A DNA stretch of 64,000 nt from Ruminococcaceae bacterium UBA1417 (GCA_002305575.1 DBPP01000015.1:49613-113612), one strand, 5' to 3'. Numbered from the stretch's first letter, positions 1 through 9,121 are shown. The notes: a model not told the origin generated them from the sequence alone. Program-made: numbers and translations.

Positions 1-2
1 AA

Positions 3-1859
3 CACAGCCATGAGACGAGTTGCGCATGCGGCTGCGATCACGGCGCAGAAATGCCTGAGTGGATGCTGCCTGTGGCGGCCATCCTGTTTGCCGCGGGCCT
101 GATCAGCGAGTATCTGCTGCATTTGCCCGGTTGGACGGCGGCTGTGCTGCACGGACTTGCAACGGTGCTTGCCGGATGCGGTGTTTTTGCGGACGGCGCC
201 AAGAATCTGATCCGGTTGAATTTCACGGAAAACGTGCTGATGTCGATTGCGGTTGTCGTGGCGTTTTGTCTCGGGGAATTTGGCGAAGCAGCCGCCGTTG
301 CAATCCTGTTCAACCTCGGCGAACGTGCGGAAGAAATTGCGGAAAGTCGTTCCCGGCGCAGTATTGCGGCGTTGACCGAAATGCGGCCGGATACGGCGCG
401 TGTGCGCCGTGACGGCGTGGAGCAGACCGTTGCGCCGACGTCGGTTGCCGTGGGTGAAACGGTGGTTGTCCATCCGTATGAGCGTATTCCGCTCGACGGC
501 GTTGTGCTGGAGGGTTGCTCCTATCTGGACAATGCGGCGTTGACCGGTGAAAGCGTGCCGGTGGAGGTCGGTCCGGGGGATAGCGTGCTTTCCGGCGGCG
601 TGAACGGAGGCGCAAGATTGACGCTTCGCGTCACAAGCGCGTTTGAAGATTCTACCGCAAGCCGCATCCTGCGCATGATCGAAGAATCGGCGGCGCGCAA
701 AGGCAGAGCAGAAAAGCTTATCACGCGGTTTGCGCGCGTCTACACGCCGATCGTCCTTGTGCTTGCCGTTTTGGTGGCGGTCCTGCCGCCGCTCTTTGGC
801 CTCGGGGCCTTCTCTGTCTGGCTGTACCGTGCGTTGACCATGCTTGTCGCTTCGTGCCCGTGTGCGCTTGTGATTTCCGTGCCGCTCGGCTTTTTTGCGG
901 GTATCGGCGCACAGTCTAAAAGCGGAATGTTGATTAAGGGCGGCAAATATCTGGAGGCGCTTGCAAAGGCCGATACGGTGGTGCTCGATAAAACCGGAAC
1001 AATCACGACCGGTGCGCTCTCTGTATCGACGGTATGGGTGGCGGACGGCCGGCCGAAACAGGCGCTTTTGCGGCTGGCGGCGTCGGCCGAAGCGCTTTCC
1101 ACACATCCGGTGGCCGCAGCCATTCGCGCAGCGGCCGGCGAAACGGCTGAGGCGCAGGACATCACGGAGATTGCCGGACACGGCATTCGCGCGACAGTGG
1201 ATGGGCGTCCGGTACTGGTTGGCCGCACCACCTTTTTAAAGGAAAACGGCGTGGATGTTTCCAAGCTACCGCCCTGCACCGTTGCGGTTGCGGAGAATGG
1301 CCGGGCGGTCGGCACCATCTCGCTTGCGGATACGGTCAAGCCCGATTCCAAAGCGGCTGTGGAAGCTTTGCGGAAAATCGGCGTGCGCCGGGTTGTCATG
1401 CTGACCGGTGACCATGAGTCGGCGGCACAGGCTGTAGCGGCGCAGGTGGGCATATCGGATTTTCGTGCGGGACTTCTGCCGCAGGATAAGGCGGCGGCCG
1501 TGGAGACAATGGCAGGTACGCGGGTGTTTGTTGGCGACGGCGTCAATGATGCGCCGGTTCTTGCGGCGGCGGACTGCGGAGTGGCGGTCGGTTTGGGCTC
1601 GCAGGCGGCGATTGAAACCGCGGATGCGGTGCTTTCGAGCGGCAGCCTGTCGCTGCTGCCGCGGGCGATCCGCCTTGCGCGGCGCAGCATGCGCGTCATC
1701 CACTTCAACATCCTGTTTGCGTTGGCGACGAAGGCTGCGGTACTTTTCTGCATCCCCTTCGGCTTTGTGCCGATGTGGATCGGTGTGTTTGCGGATGTTG
1801 GCGTTACCGCGCTGACCGTTTTGAATACCATGCGCATCCTGCGCTTTAAAGCGAAATAA
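3..1859 (+). CDS. Heavy-metal P1B-type ATPase (Zn/Cd/Pb exporter type), 5' end cut by window edge
   Basis: ATP-driven efflux of soft divalent metals across the cytoplasmic membrane. The frame is open to the left edge and the residues before the first ATG (position 51) read HSHETSCACGCDHGAE, a Cys/His-rich metal-binding stretch, so the gene starts outside the window and the ATG at 51 is internal. Visible landmarks: TGES actuator loop near 542, transmembrane CPC metal site at 855-863 (SCPCALVIS), phosphorylation motif DKTGT at 987-1001, a histidine-proline of the P1B class near 1108 (STHPVAAA), GDGVNDAP near 1537. The CPC site plus lack of a copper-type C-terminal motif favours the Zn/Cd/Pb subgroup (CadA/ZntA); the exact metal is inference. 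Ends in a strong terminator. Confidence 0.93.
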   Translation, partial: HSHETSCACGCDHGAEMPEWMLPVAAILFAAGLISEYLLHLPGWTAAVLHGLATVLAGCGVFADGAKNLIRLNFTENVLMSIAVVVAFCLGEFGEAAAVAILFNLGERAEEIAESRSRRSIAALTEMRPDTARVRRDGVEQTVAPTSVAVGETVVVHPYERIPLDGVVLEGCSYLDNAALTGESVPVEVGPGDSVLSGGVNGGARLTLRVTSAFEDSTASRILRMIEESAARKGRAEKLITRFARVYTPIVLVLAVLVAVLPPLFGLGAFSVWLYRALTMLVASCPCALVISVPLGFFAGIGAQSKSGMLIKGGKYLEALAKADTVVLDKTGTITTGALSVSTVWVADGRPKQALLRLAASAEALSTHPVAAAIRAAAGETAEAQDITEIAGHGIRATVDGRPVLVGRTTFLKENGVDVSKLPPCTVAVAENGRAVGTISLADTVKPDSKAAVEALRKIGVRRVVMLTGDHESAAQAVAAQVGISDFRAGLLPQDKAAAVETMAGTRVFVGDGVNDAPVLAAADCGVAVGLGSQAAIETADAVLSSGSLSLLPRAIRLARRSMRVIHFNILFALATKAAVLFCIPFGFVPMWIGVFADVGVTALTVLNTMRILRFKAK

Positions 1860-1872
1860 AAAAGTGTGTTCT

Positions 1873-1903
1873 CGGGGGCGGTCCGCACAGGCGGGCGGCC
1901 CCC
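1873..1903 (+). terminator. Rho-independent terminator after the metal ATPase
   Basis: GC-rich hairpin (CGGGGGC paired with GCCCCCG, with an inner GTCCGC/GCGGGC stem) followed by TGTTTTTC. It lies between the ATPase stop and the convergent spoIID stop, so it may serve both directions. Confidence 0.75.
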
Positions 1904-1920
1904 GTGTTTTTCTGTGGAGA

Positions 1921-2889
1921 TCAACCGGCTTTGGAGAGCGTTGTGCCGGGATAGAAATACGCGAGGATTTCAGCATAGTCCGCGCCCTCCTCCGCCATGT
2001 AAATGGCGGAAGCCTGGCTCATGCCTACACCGTGCCCGAAGCCGAGCGTCGTGAAGAGAAAGGTTTCTCCATCGAAAGCGACGGTAAAGCTCGCGCTGCG
2101 CAGGCCGAGCGCTTCGCGTACCGCGACGCCCGAAAGCGTTTGCCCACACAGGTCGATGCTCTCGACGTAGCCGCTTTCAAAATAGCGCGCGTCCGTAAAC
2201 CAGCTGTCAGGGTCGTCCGAAAAAGAAACGTCTGGAAACGCTTGGCGTACCGCATCTGCCGAAATGGCCGTGCTGGTCTGGTAGCCGTCGTACAGCATGT
2301 CAAACGGGCAAGCTACGGCCTGCAAATACGGATAGCTGGTGTCGTCCCACACATTTTCATACGGTTGCGTACAACCGGCGGAAATCGCGAAATAGGTGGC
2401 TTCGATCGGTTGGCCGTCGTAGAGCAGCAGCTGCCCGGCAACCTCTGCACAGATGGCGTCAAGCCGTGTTTTGGCGTCATCCCAATCTTCTCCGTACAGA
2501 GCGGCGAGGTCTTCGTCGGTCATGTAGATCTGCTTTTCCGCGCTGTTGCAGGTAAAGTCCGCATCGTTTCCCTCGTTTTGCAGGCGCCGCGTACTGTAAA
2601 ACGTGTAGATTGCAACGGCCTGCGCCTTCAGCGCTTCGTCCGGTGCGTCCAGCGTCATCTCACAGGGGAGCGCGCCGCGGAGAAAATCCGCATCGGGTAC
2701 GGATAAAACTTGTGCGCGGGCTTCATCGTAAATGCGGAACACCGCTTCATCCGCAGTTTCCGGTGCGCTGGGGGACGCAGTGGCCTGCGGCCCGCTGGCA
2801 CAGGCAAGCCGCAACGCGAGCGGGCTGAGGCCGAGCAGCAGGTACAGCGCGGCGGCAAACAGGAGTAAACGGCGGACAAACGGCTTCAT
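1921..2889 (-). CDS. spoIID: Stage II sporulation protein D (SpoIID/LytB-domain lytic transglycosylase)
   Basis: Predicted membrane-anchored peptidoglycan lytic enzyme; in sporulating Firmicutes SpoIID degrades glycan strands during engulfment together with SpoIIM and SpoIIP. The protein (322 aa) starts MKPFVRRLLLFAAALYLLLG, a single N-terminal membrane anchor. SpoIID family signatures are visible: LKAQAVAIYTFYSTRR in the first third and the C-terminal GFGHGVGMSQASAIYMAEEG followed by YAEILAYFYPGTTL. Length is close to the usual 330-340 aa. I chose the ATG at 2889 because AAAGGA lies about 8 nt upstream; the frame is open further upstream but without sense as protein. spoIIM and spoIIP are not in the window. 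A LytB-type non-sporulation homologue is the alternative. Confidence 0.85.
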   Translation of the reverse strand: MKPFVRRLLLFAAALYLLLGLSPLALRLACASGPQATASPSAPETADEAVFRIYDEARAQVLSVPDADFLRGALPCEMTLDAPDEALKAQAVAIYTFYSTRRLQNEGNDADFTCNSAEKQIYMTDEDLAALYGEDWDDAKTRLDAICAEVAGQLLLYDGQPIEATYFAISAGCTQPYENVWDDTSYPYLQAVACPFDMLYDGYQTSTAISADAVRQAFPDVSFSDDPDSWFTDARYFESGYVESIDLCGQTLSGVAVREALGLRSASFTVAFDGETFLFTTLGFGHGVGMSQASAIYMAEEGADYAEILAYFYPGTTLSKAG

Positions 2890-2995
2890 GGCGGAGCATC
2901 CTTTCTTTTTCGAATCGGTGGCACAAAGCAAAGCTATTGCAAAATCCTTGAAAGAAACATGCAAAAATAAACGCTTAAAAGCGCAATTTTTGCGA

Positions 2996-3011
2996 ATATC
3001 TTCAAAGATAT
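2996..3011. repeat. Perfect 7-bp inverted repeat in the spoIID / citrate synthase divergent region
   Basis: ATATCTT-CA-AAGATAT lies between the two divergently transcribed genes, 32 bp before the -35 of the citrate synthase promoter. A short CGCTTAAAAGCG near-palindrome sits about 20 bp further left. Position suggests an operator, but no regulator can be named. Confidence 0.4.
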
Positions 3012-3042
3012 GAAAGATTGAGGCGGAAAATATGCAGAAGGC

Positions 3043-3071
3043 TTGACGAAAACACTTTTGCGCGCTACAAT
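3043..3071 (+). promoter_or_regulatory. Sigma-A type promoter of citrate synthase
   Basis: TTGACG (3043-3048), 17-bp spacer, TACAAT (3066-3071). Expected transcript start is near 3078, which rules out upstream start codons for the following gene. Confidence 0.8.
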
Positions 3072-3115
3072 AGAGCCAATACGCTTCAGGCGGAATTTTG
3101 GAAAGGGTGAGCGCT

Positions 3116-4486
3116 GTGCGGAGATTGATCAATGAAAGTGAAACAAGCACAACTGTCAAAGAACTTTGCGAGGAATACCGCGCAAATAATGTGATAACCA
3201 AAGACGAATACGAGTATTACCGCGTCAAACGCGGCCTGCGCAACGCGGATGGCACCGGCGTCATGGCCGGTCTGACGCATGTGTGCAACGTGCACGGCTA
3301 CCTGATCGACGACGGAGATAAAATCCCCGATGAAGGCCGGTTGAGCTATCGCGGCCTGAGTGTGACGGATATTGTAAACGGTTGTCGCGCCGAGGGGCGT
3401 TTTGCCTTTGAAGAGGTCGTGTGGCTGCTGATCTTTGGCAAGCTGCCCGATAAGCGACAGTATGGCCGGATCTGCCAGCTGCTCTATGAGAATCGTGAGC
3501 TGCCCGAATACTTCCCCGAGGATGTCATCATGAAAAACCCTTCCAAGGATGTGATGAACAAGCTCGCGCGTGCGGTGCTGACGCTCTATTCCTACGATGA
3601 CGATCCCGACGATCTTTCGCTCGAGAACAATATGCGCCAGAGCATTTCGCTGATTGCGCGGATGCCGGCGATCATGACATATGCCTATCAGGTAAAGCGC
3701 CGCCATTTCGACAAGAAGACGATGTTTTTCCACCCATTTGAGCCGCAGCACAAAACGGCGGAGGCGATTTTGAACGCGCTGCGGGAGGATCGCAACTTCA
3801 CGCGCGAGGAGGCCGAGCTGCTCGACCTGTGCATGGTGCTGCACGCGGAGCACGGCGGCGGCAACAACTCCACGTTTACCGCGCGCGTACTGTCCTCGGC
3901 ACACACCGATATTTATTCGACGATTGCCGCGGCCATCGGTTCTCTCAAAGGCTTCCGCCACGGCGGCGCAAACCATAAGGTTCGCCAGATGATGACCGAC
4001 ATTATGCAGAATGTGCAGCATTGGGACAGCGACGACGAGGTGGAAAGCTATGTCGAGCGTATTCTGCGGCGTGAGGTCGGCGACAAGAGCGGCCTGATCT
4101 ACGGCGTGGGCCATGCAATCTACACGCTTTCCGACCCGCGCGCCGTAGTGCTCAAGCAGCAGGCACGCACGCTGGCGGCAGAGAAAGGCTACGCGGATAA
4201 ATTTGCGCTGTACGAGCGCATCGAGCGCCTTGCGCCGGAGGCCTTTAAAAAAGTGACTGGGAACAAGAAAGTCATATGCGCAAACGTGGATTTTTATTCC
4301 GGGCTTGTCTATGAGATGCTCGGCATTCCGGAGGATCTCTACACGCCGATGTTTGCCGTTTCCCGCATCGCGGGCTGGTGCGCGCACCGCATCGAGGAGC
4401 TCATGACCGGCGGGCGCATCATCCGTCCGGCCTACCGTGCACTTTTGACGGAGCAGGCCTACGTACCGCTTGACGAGAGAAAATAA
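3116..4486 (+). CDS. Citrate/2-methylcitrate synthase family protein
   Basis: Condenses acetyl-CoA with oxaloacetate to citrate (or propionyl-CoA to methylcitrate); entry point for glutamate biosynthesis in anaerobes. All three citrate synthase active-site segments can be seen: HGGANHKVRQM with the first histidine, YGVGHAIYTLSDPRA with the second histidine, and NVDFYSGLVYEM with the catalytic aspartate. N-terminal RGL/GRLSYRG region also fits. 456 aa if started at GTG 3116, which sits 8 nt after GGAAAGGG; the longer reading from TTG 3098 would place the Shine-Dalgarno inside the gene. Monocistronic: own promoter, own terminator. Which acyl-CoA is used cannot be told from sequence. Confidence 0.9.
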   Translation: MRRLINESETSTTVKELCEEYRANNVITKDEYEYYRVKRGLRNADGTGVMAGLTHVCNVHGYLIDDGDKIPDEGRLSYRGLSVTDIVNGCRAEGRFAFEEVVWLLIFGKLPDKRQYGRICQLLYENRELPEYFPEDVIMKNPSKDVMNKLARAVLTLYSYDDDPDDLSLENNMRQSISLIARMPAIMTYAYQVKRRHFDKKTMFFHPFEPQHKTAEAILNALREDRNFTREEAELLDLCMVLHAEHGGGNNSTFTARVLSSAHTDIYSTIAAAIGSLKGFRHGGANHKVRQMMTDIMQNVQHWDSDDEVESYVERILRREVGDKSGLIYGVGHAIYTLSDPRAVVLKQQARTLAAEKGYADKFALYERIERLAPEAFKKVTGNKKVICANVDFYSGLVYEMLGIPEDLYTPMFAVSRIAGWCAHRIEELMTGGRIIRPAYRALLTEQAYVPLDERK

Positions 4487-4503
4487 CATAAGACATTCTG
4501 TGA

Positions 4504-4536
4504 CCGCCTGCCGGGAAAACCCGGCGGGCGATTTTT
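4504..4536 (+). terminator. Rho-independent terminator of citrate synthase
   Basis: GCCTGCCGGG (4506-4515), AAAA loop, CCCGGCGGGC (4520-4529), then ATTTTT. One G-U pair. Confidence 0.9.
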
Positions 4537-4545
4537 GTATAAATT

Positions 4546-4577
4546 TTGCGTGCGAAAAGGGAAAAATATGGTATACT
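4546..4577 (+). promoter_or_regulatory. Candidate promoter of the MoxR/DUF58/transglutaminase operon
   Basis: TATACT at 4572-4577 preceded by TGG (extended -10: TGGTATACT). The best -35 (TTGCGT at 4546) is 20 bp away, longer than usual, so the extended -10 probably carries the promoter. Confidence 0.5.
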
Positions 4578-4620
4578 ATAAATAACTACTGCCCCGAATT
4601 GGAAAAAGGGAGGAGAAAAA

Positions 4621-5577
4621 ATGGATATGCGCAGAAAAGCGGTGCGGGACGTGCTGCTACAAATCAACACCGTTATCCTCGGCAAGGAACGCCTGACGCT
4701 CGAGGTGATGGCGGCGCTGCTGGTTGGTGGGCATGTGCTTTTGGAGGATATGCCCGGCGTCGGCAAGACGACGCTGGCCATTGCGTTTGCAAAGCTTCTC
4801 GGTCTCGATTGGAAGCGCGTTCAGTTTACCCCCGATGTGCTTCCCTCGGATCTGACCGGCTTTTCCATTTATCACAGGGAGCTGGGCCGGTTTGTGTACC
4901 AACCCGGCGCGGTGTTCTGCAATCTTCTGCTGGCGGATGAGATCAACCGCACCTCGCCGAAAACGCAGTCGGCACTGCTCGAGGTGATGGAGGAACGCCA
5001 GGTGACGGTGGAGGGGGAAACGCGCCGCCTGCCCGAGCCGTTTTTTGTGATTGCAACGCAGAATCCCGCTGGAGCCGTCGGCACACAGCTTTTGCCCCCC
5101 GCGCAGATGGACCGCTTTATGATCTGTACGGCGATTGGCTACCCGGATTTCGAAAGCGAGTGCGAGATGGCAAAGGGCGCGAACAGTGCGCGGCGCGTGG
5201 ATGCGCTCAGCCCACAGATGGATGCGAAAACGCTCTGTGCCATCCGGCAGGAGGTGGAGGCCGTTTTCGTCCACGATTCCATCGCGCGTTATGCCGTGCG
5301 GCTGGTGGAGGCCACGCGTCAAAGTTCCCAGCTGGAAACCGGCGCGAGCCCGCGCGGAACGCTTTCACTGGTGCGTATGGCCAAGGCTGTGGCGTGGTTG
5401 CAGGGAAACGCGTTTGTCGCGCCGGCGGATGTTGCCGAGCAGTTCTTGCCCTGTATCAACCACCGTGTCCAGCTCAGCGTCCGCGCACACATGGAGAACC
5501 TGGACCGCGAAACGGTTTTAAAGCAAATCCTGGAGAGTACGCCGCGCCCGAAGCTGCGCGATAAAGCTCAGGCATAG
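4621..5577 (+). CDS. MoxR-family AAA+ ATPase
   Basis: Cytoplasmic AAA+ chaperone-like ATPase thought to remodel or activate partner proteins; the partners are usually encoded next door, as here. Walker A GVGKTT begins near residue 46 in LEDMPGVGKTTLA; Walker B is LLADEINRTSPK near residue 104; sensor 1 region is ATQNPAGAVGTQLLPPAQMDRF. 318 aa is the normal length. ATG 4621 follows GGGAGG with a 6-nt spacer. First gene of a three-gene set with a DUF58 protein and a membrane transglutaminase, a gene order conserved widely in bacteria; the shared process is not established. Confidence 0.93.
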   Translation: MDMRRKAVRDVLLQINTVILGKERLTLEVMAALLVGGHVLLEDMPGVGKTTLAIAFAKLLGLDWKRVQFTPDVLPSDLTGFSIYHRELGRFVYQPGAVFCNLLLADEINRTSPKTQSALLEVMEERQVTVEGETRRLPEPFFVIATQNPAGAVGTQLLPPAQMDRFMICTAIGYPDFESECEMAKGANSARRVDALSPQMDAKTLCAIRQEVEAVFVHDSIARYAVRLVEATRQSSQLETGASPRGTLSLVRMAKAVAWLQGNAFVAPADVAEQFLPCINHRVQLSVRAHMENLDRETVLKQILESTPRPKLRDKAQA

Positions 5578-5643
5578 GATTGGCAGCGTGCGTACCGTTA
5601 TCTGCGCCGGCGTGTGCGCGTGTTTTGTACGGAGTAAGGGGGG

Positions 5644-6741
5644 ATGCGTGTGCGAATTCTGGTGACTGTATTTTTTTTCGTGATTCTGCTGTGTTTGGGC
5701 GGCTTATACCATGCGCCGGCGCTTGCCGTGGTTGCGGTTTCCGTTTGGGTGGCCGAGGCGGTGCTCGTTGTACTGGCCCTTCTTGCACGGCACGGCCTTC
5801 ATGTTTCGGTACGACTGCCGGAGGGCGGTGTGCGGCGGCTTGAGCCATTTGCCTGCGCGGTTGAAATTCAAAACCGCTCGATCGTGCCGGTGCATCGGTT
5901 TTCTGTTCAGCTGCGCTGCGGCGTGCAGGGGGAACCGGCGCTGGTGCGGGAGGTCTCCGGCGGTGTTGCAGGCCGCGGGCGGGTGCAGATCAGCCTGCCT
6001 TTGACGGCGCTTCATGTCGGTTTGCTGACGGTGGATGTGGAGCAGCTGCGCGTTTGGGACTTATTCACATTTTTTTCTTTCCGGAAAAAGACAGGGGACT
6101 GCGCGCAGGCTGTGCTGCTGCCCGCCCTTCTGGTGATGCCCGTCGCGCTGGAGCGGGCGGCGCTTTTGCCTGCCGAGGAGGACGGTGCGCCCGGCGTACT
6201 GGACGGCGCGCCGCCCGAGGTGCGGGAAATCGACGCGTATCGGCCGGGCGACGCCATGCGCGATGTGCACTGGAAGCTCAGCGCGCGGCAGGATACGCTG
6301 CTCACCAAGCGCTACAGTTTGGAGACGCGCCCGCGCTTTTGCGTCTGGTGGGAGCTGTGCGGGCCACCGCCGCAGAATCCGGGTGCGGCAGACGCCTTCT
6401 GGACGCTTTGCTATGCGCTTTCTGCCGGTCTGCTTGCGGCCGAAGCGCCGCACGACCTGTGCTGGTATGACCCGGAAACACAGCGTGTCGAAGTGCACCG
6501 CGTGGAGGACCGTACAGAGCTGATGCGGTTGCTTGCAGCGCATTTGCGCCGGCCAAAGCCGTTTTCCGACCATCCTTTGCCGGACGTCGTGCGGCAGGCG
6601 CGCTTTTTGCGGGCAGATGCAGGCGAAACCATCTTGGTTGTGGATGCGACGCCGTGCCTGTATTTGGATGAATATGCTGTTTTGAAGCTGGATGGAGAGC
6701 ATTATGTGGAGCAAATCGAAGAAAACAGAATCCAGCTCTGA
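5644..6741 (+). CDS. DUF58 domain membrane protein
   Basis: Two N-terminal hydrophobic segments (about residues 4-45) anchor a cytoplasmic or external beta-rich region, followed by the DUF58 core with REIDAYRPGDAMRDVHWKLS, the family's best conserved motif (RxYxxGDxxRxIxWK-like), then a von-Willebrand-like tail. Always found with MoxR ATPases and transglutaminase-like proteins; molecular role unknown. 365 aa. ATG 5644 is only just after the purine run AAGGGGGG, so GTG 5650 (6 nt further) is an equally good start. Its 3' end overlaps the next gene by 38 nt, implying translational coupling. Confidence 0.88.
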   Translation: MRVRILVTVFFFVILLCLGGLYHAPALAVVAVSVWVAEAVLVVLALLARHGLHVSVRLPEGGVRRLEPFACAVEIQNRSIVPVHRFSVQLRCGVQGEPALVREVSGGVAGRGRVQISLPLTALHVGLLTVDVEQLRVWDLFTFFSFRKKTGDCAQAVLLPALLVMPVALERAALLPAEEDGAPGVLDGAPPEVREIDAYRPGDAMRDVHWKLSARQDTLLTKRYSLETRPRFCVWWELCGPPPQNPGAADAFWTLCYALSAGLLAAEAPHDLCWYDPETQRVEVHRVEDRTELMRLLAAHLRRPKPFSDHPLPDVVRQARFLRADAGETILVVDATPCLYLDEYAVLKLDGEHYVEQIEENRIQL

Positions 6742-8968
6742 GACGCTTCGGGTGGGAAGCGTCAGCGTTCGCGAGGCCGCGCGGCATGCGCCGCTGGGCC
6801 TTACGGGCCTTGCCGCGCTGTTTTGTGGGGCCGGCGCCGTGCTGCTTTTGGCGGAAGCGACGTTCAATCTGCTCGTCTTCGATTGCCGGATAGCGCTGCT
6901 TTTTACGGCGGGGACAAGCGTGCTTATCTGGGTAACGCGCCTTTTCACGCGTTACCGCGGGCTTTGGGCCTGTGTTGCGGCGGGCGTTGCGGCCCTCGCC
7001 GTCTGGCGCTGGGAGCCGGACGCCCTGCTGCCGCGATGCCGTCTGCTGTGGCGGTTGACGCTGGAAAACCCGTACGCGCTTTCCGAATTGGATATGACGC
7101 AGGTGATCTGCCTCGCGGCGGTGGTATTTGTCCTGCTGCTGTATCTCGTTGCGTTTGTGTTCCGACTCAGCTGGATTGCGTACGGCGTTTCCCTGCCGTT
7201 TACAATACTAGCGGCCGCTTTGGGCCGGCTGCCGTTCTGGCCGGTGCCGATGCTGCTCCTGTTCCATACACAGGCGCATCTGGAATCCGCCCGGCGTCAA
7301 CCGCCGGCGCAGCATCGGGACATGCGGTCGCGGCGCCGTGCGTCCGGTCATGGGAGCATGCTGCTTGCCGCCGTATGCCTTGCGGCCTTTTTTGGCGTCT
7401 ATGCCGTTTTGCAGCCGCATATGGACGCGATTCTGGCGCTGCCGCGCCGCGTGCAGGCGGTTCTGCTGCCGGACAATACGGACGCGGATGACCCGGATCG
7501 CACGAGCGCCGTATCCAGTGGACGGTACATCACCGGGGATGACGTGTTGGCCGTGACCGTAGACGTGCGTCCTGAAGGGCCGATTTATCTGCGCAACTTT
7601 TTGGGCGGCGTTTATGAAAGCGGGCGTTGGTCAGCGGTGGACGCAACAGCGGTTTTTGAGGCGCTGGAGGCCGATGGATTGGATCATGCGCGCGAATGGA
7701 TGGAAAACGGCGCGTATATGCGCTGTGCACTGGCGGGAGAACAGGCGCAGACACTGGTTGTCACGCGGTTGAATGGCAGCGCGGCGGGGGATTACACGCC
7801 ATACGGCGCGCAGCTGCAAAGCACGAGCGACAACCGGGACAGCTTTGCGTATTACCCGCAGGCTGCCGAAACGAGCGCCTCCGGCGCGGCCATTTTTCCG
7901 ATAGACAGCCTGCTTTTGCATTCCGAACCGAATGGGGGCGAAATGCAGACGAGCGGCGGTACGGCGCGGTATGCGCAATTTGTGGAGGAAGCGTACGCCG
8001 CTGTGCCCGATGCACTCGAACAGCTGCGGGCGTTCTGTCGGGAAAATCCGCAAACCGGCTTCGAAAACGTGCGCGCATTTATTTTGGAGACGCTGCATGC
8101 AACGACTGAATACACGCTTTCGCCGGGACTTGTGCCACCCGGGACGGACCCTGCGGAATACTTCCTGTTTTACAACAAGCGCGGTTACTGCGAGCATTAC
8201 GCAACGACGGCGGCGCTGTTGTTCCGCCTGTACGGATACCCTGCGCGGTATGTGACCGGCTATGTGGCCGACGGTTTTCACCGGCAGGCCGACGGCAGCT
8301 ATGCGGCTGTTTTGACGGATCGCGAGGCGCACGCCTGGATAGAGGTGTTTGTAAACGGCGCATGGGTGCCTGTGGAAGCTACGCCGCCGGGCAGTGTGGT
8401 GGACGCGCGTCCGGAAGGGGCCGCGACGGCGTCGCCGGAGGCGGAGGAGACGATGCAGCCGACCGAAACGCCTTCGCCGACGGCGACAGCGACGGCATCG
8501 CCGACGCCGCAGACGCAGGAGAACGCCGTGACGGCAACCGAGACGCCGGTTCCCCGGCCAACGGGTGTGCGCCCGGATGAGACGGAGAGCGCTTTGCGGG
8601 AATGGCCGGCCTGGCTGTTTCCGCTTCTGGTGGGATTGGGCTGTATGGCGCTGACCGCAATCTGCGTGGCGCTCGTCCGGCGCAGGCGCTTCCGTCGCCG
8701 GTGTGCGGATGCTCGCGAGATGCTCGCCCAGTGCCTGAAGGTGTTGCAGCGGGCGGGAATGCTGCGTGGGATGGACGGCACGGAACGCGATTTTCCGGTG
8801 CGGCTGCAGGCGGCGGTACCTGAAATCGGAAGAGCGCAGGCGGAAAAACTGCAGGCTGATGCACTCGCATCGGCCTTCGGCTCCGCTGACCCGCGGCCCG
8901 CAGAGCCGGAGATCTACCGCAAGTGCAGAAAGGCGGCCGCCGCAAAAAGAATGCGCCGGAGGAAATAA
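6704..8968 (+). CDS. Membrane transglutaminase-like protein (TgpA/DUF3488 type)
   Basis: About six N-terminal membrane segments, an extracytoplasmic domain with a transglutaminase/protease-like core, a Thr/Pro/Ser-rich linker (TETPSPTATATASPTP region), one further membrane helix and a basic cytoplasmic tail of DUF4129 type. Core residues: Cys in RGYCEHYATTAA (about residue 496) and His in REAHAWIEVF (about residue 543); the usual aspartate position reads VEATPPG, so a Glu may stand in. Likely acts on cell-surface peptides or proteins; substrate unknown. I prefer ATG 6704 over ATG 6692 because GGAG at 6694-6697 is correctly spaced from it. Last gene of the MoxR operon. Confidence 0.85.
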   Translation: MWSKSKKTESSSETLRVGSVSVREAARHAPLGLTGLAALFCGAGAVLLLAEATFNLLVFDCRIALLFTAGTSVLIWVTRLFTRYRGLWACVAAGVAALAVWRWEPDALLPRCRLLWRLTLENPYALSELDMTQVICLAAVVFVLLLYLVAFVFRLSWIAYGVSLPFTILAAALGRLPFWPVPMLLLFHTQAHLESARRQPPAQHRDMRSRRRASGHGSMLLAAVCLAAFFGVYAVLQPHMDAILALPRRVQAVLLPDNTDADDPDRTSAVSSGRYITGDDVLAVTVDVRPEGPIYLRNFLGGVYESGRWSAVDATAVFEALEADGLDHAREWMENGAYMRCALAGEQAQTLVVTRLNGSAAGDYTPYGAQLQSTSDNRDSFAYYPQAAETSASGAAIFPIDSLLLHSEPNGGEMQTSGGTARYAQFVEEAYAAVPDALEQLRAFCRENPQTGFENVRAFILETLHATTEYTLSPGLVPPGTDPAEYFLFYNKRGYCEHYATTAALLFRLYGYPARYVTGYVADGFHRQADGSYAAVLTDREAHAWIEVFVNGAWVPVEATPPGSVVDARPEGAATASPEAEETMQPTETPSPTATATASPTPQTQENAVTATETPVPRPTGVRPDETESALREWPAWLFPLLVGLGCMALTAICVALVRRRRFRRRCADAREMLAQCLKVLQRAGMLRGMDGTERDFPVRLQAAVPEIGRAQAEKLQADALASAFGSADPRPAEPEIYRKCRKAAAAKRMRRRK

Positions 8969-9027
8969 TTCTAAACAAATATCCAAACTGCATATGGTTT
9001 TTCTGCATGTTTTTTACAGGCTGGGAC

Positions 9028-9057
9028 TTGAAATTTCAATGTAGAATGTAGTATAAT
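9028..9057 (+). promoter_or_regulatory. Promoter of the isomerase/acyl-CoA ligase fusion gene
   Basis: TTGAAA (9028-9033), 18-bp spacer, TATAAT (9052-9057). Transcription would begin near 9064, so the in-frame ATG at 9056 cannot be used. Confidence 0.8.
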
Positions 9058-9067
9058 GGCTGATAAC

Positions 9068-9121
9068 GACGGCCTGGGCACGGCAAATTGCAAAATGTGT
9101 GCCCGCCGTCTCAGAATTTTT
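9068..9121 (+). promoter_or_regulatory. Attenuator-like hairpin in the leader of the fusion gene
   Basis: GACGG(9068)-CCT-GGGCAC pairs with GTGCCC(9099)-G-CCGTC(9110) and is followed by TCAGAATTTTT. The shape is that of an intrinsic terminator placed right at the start of the transcript and about 15 nt before the Shine-Dalgarno. Confidence 0.5.
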
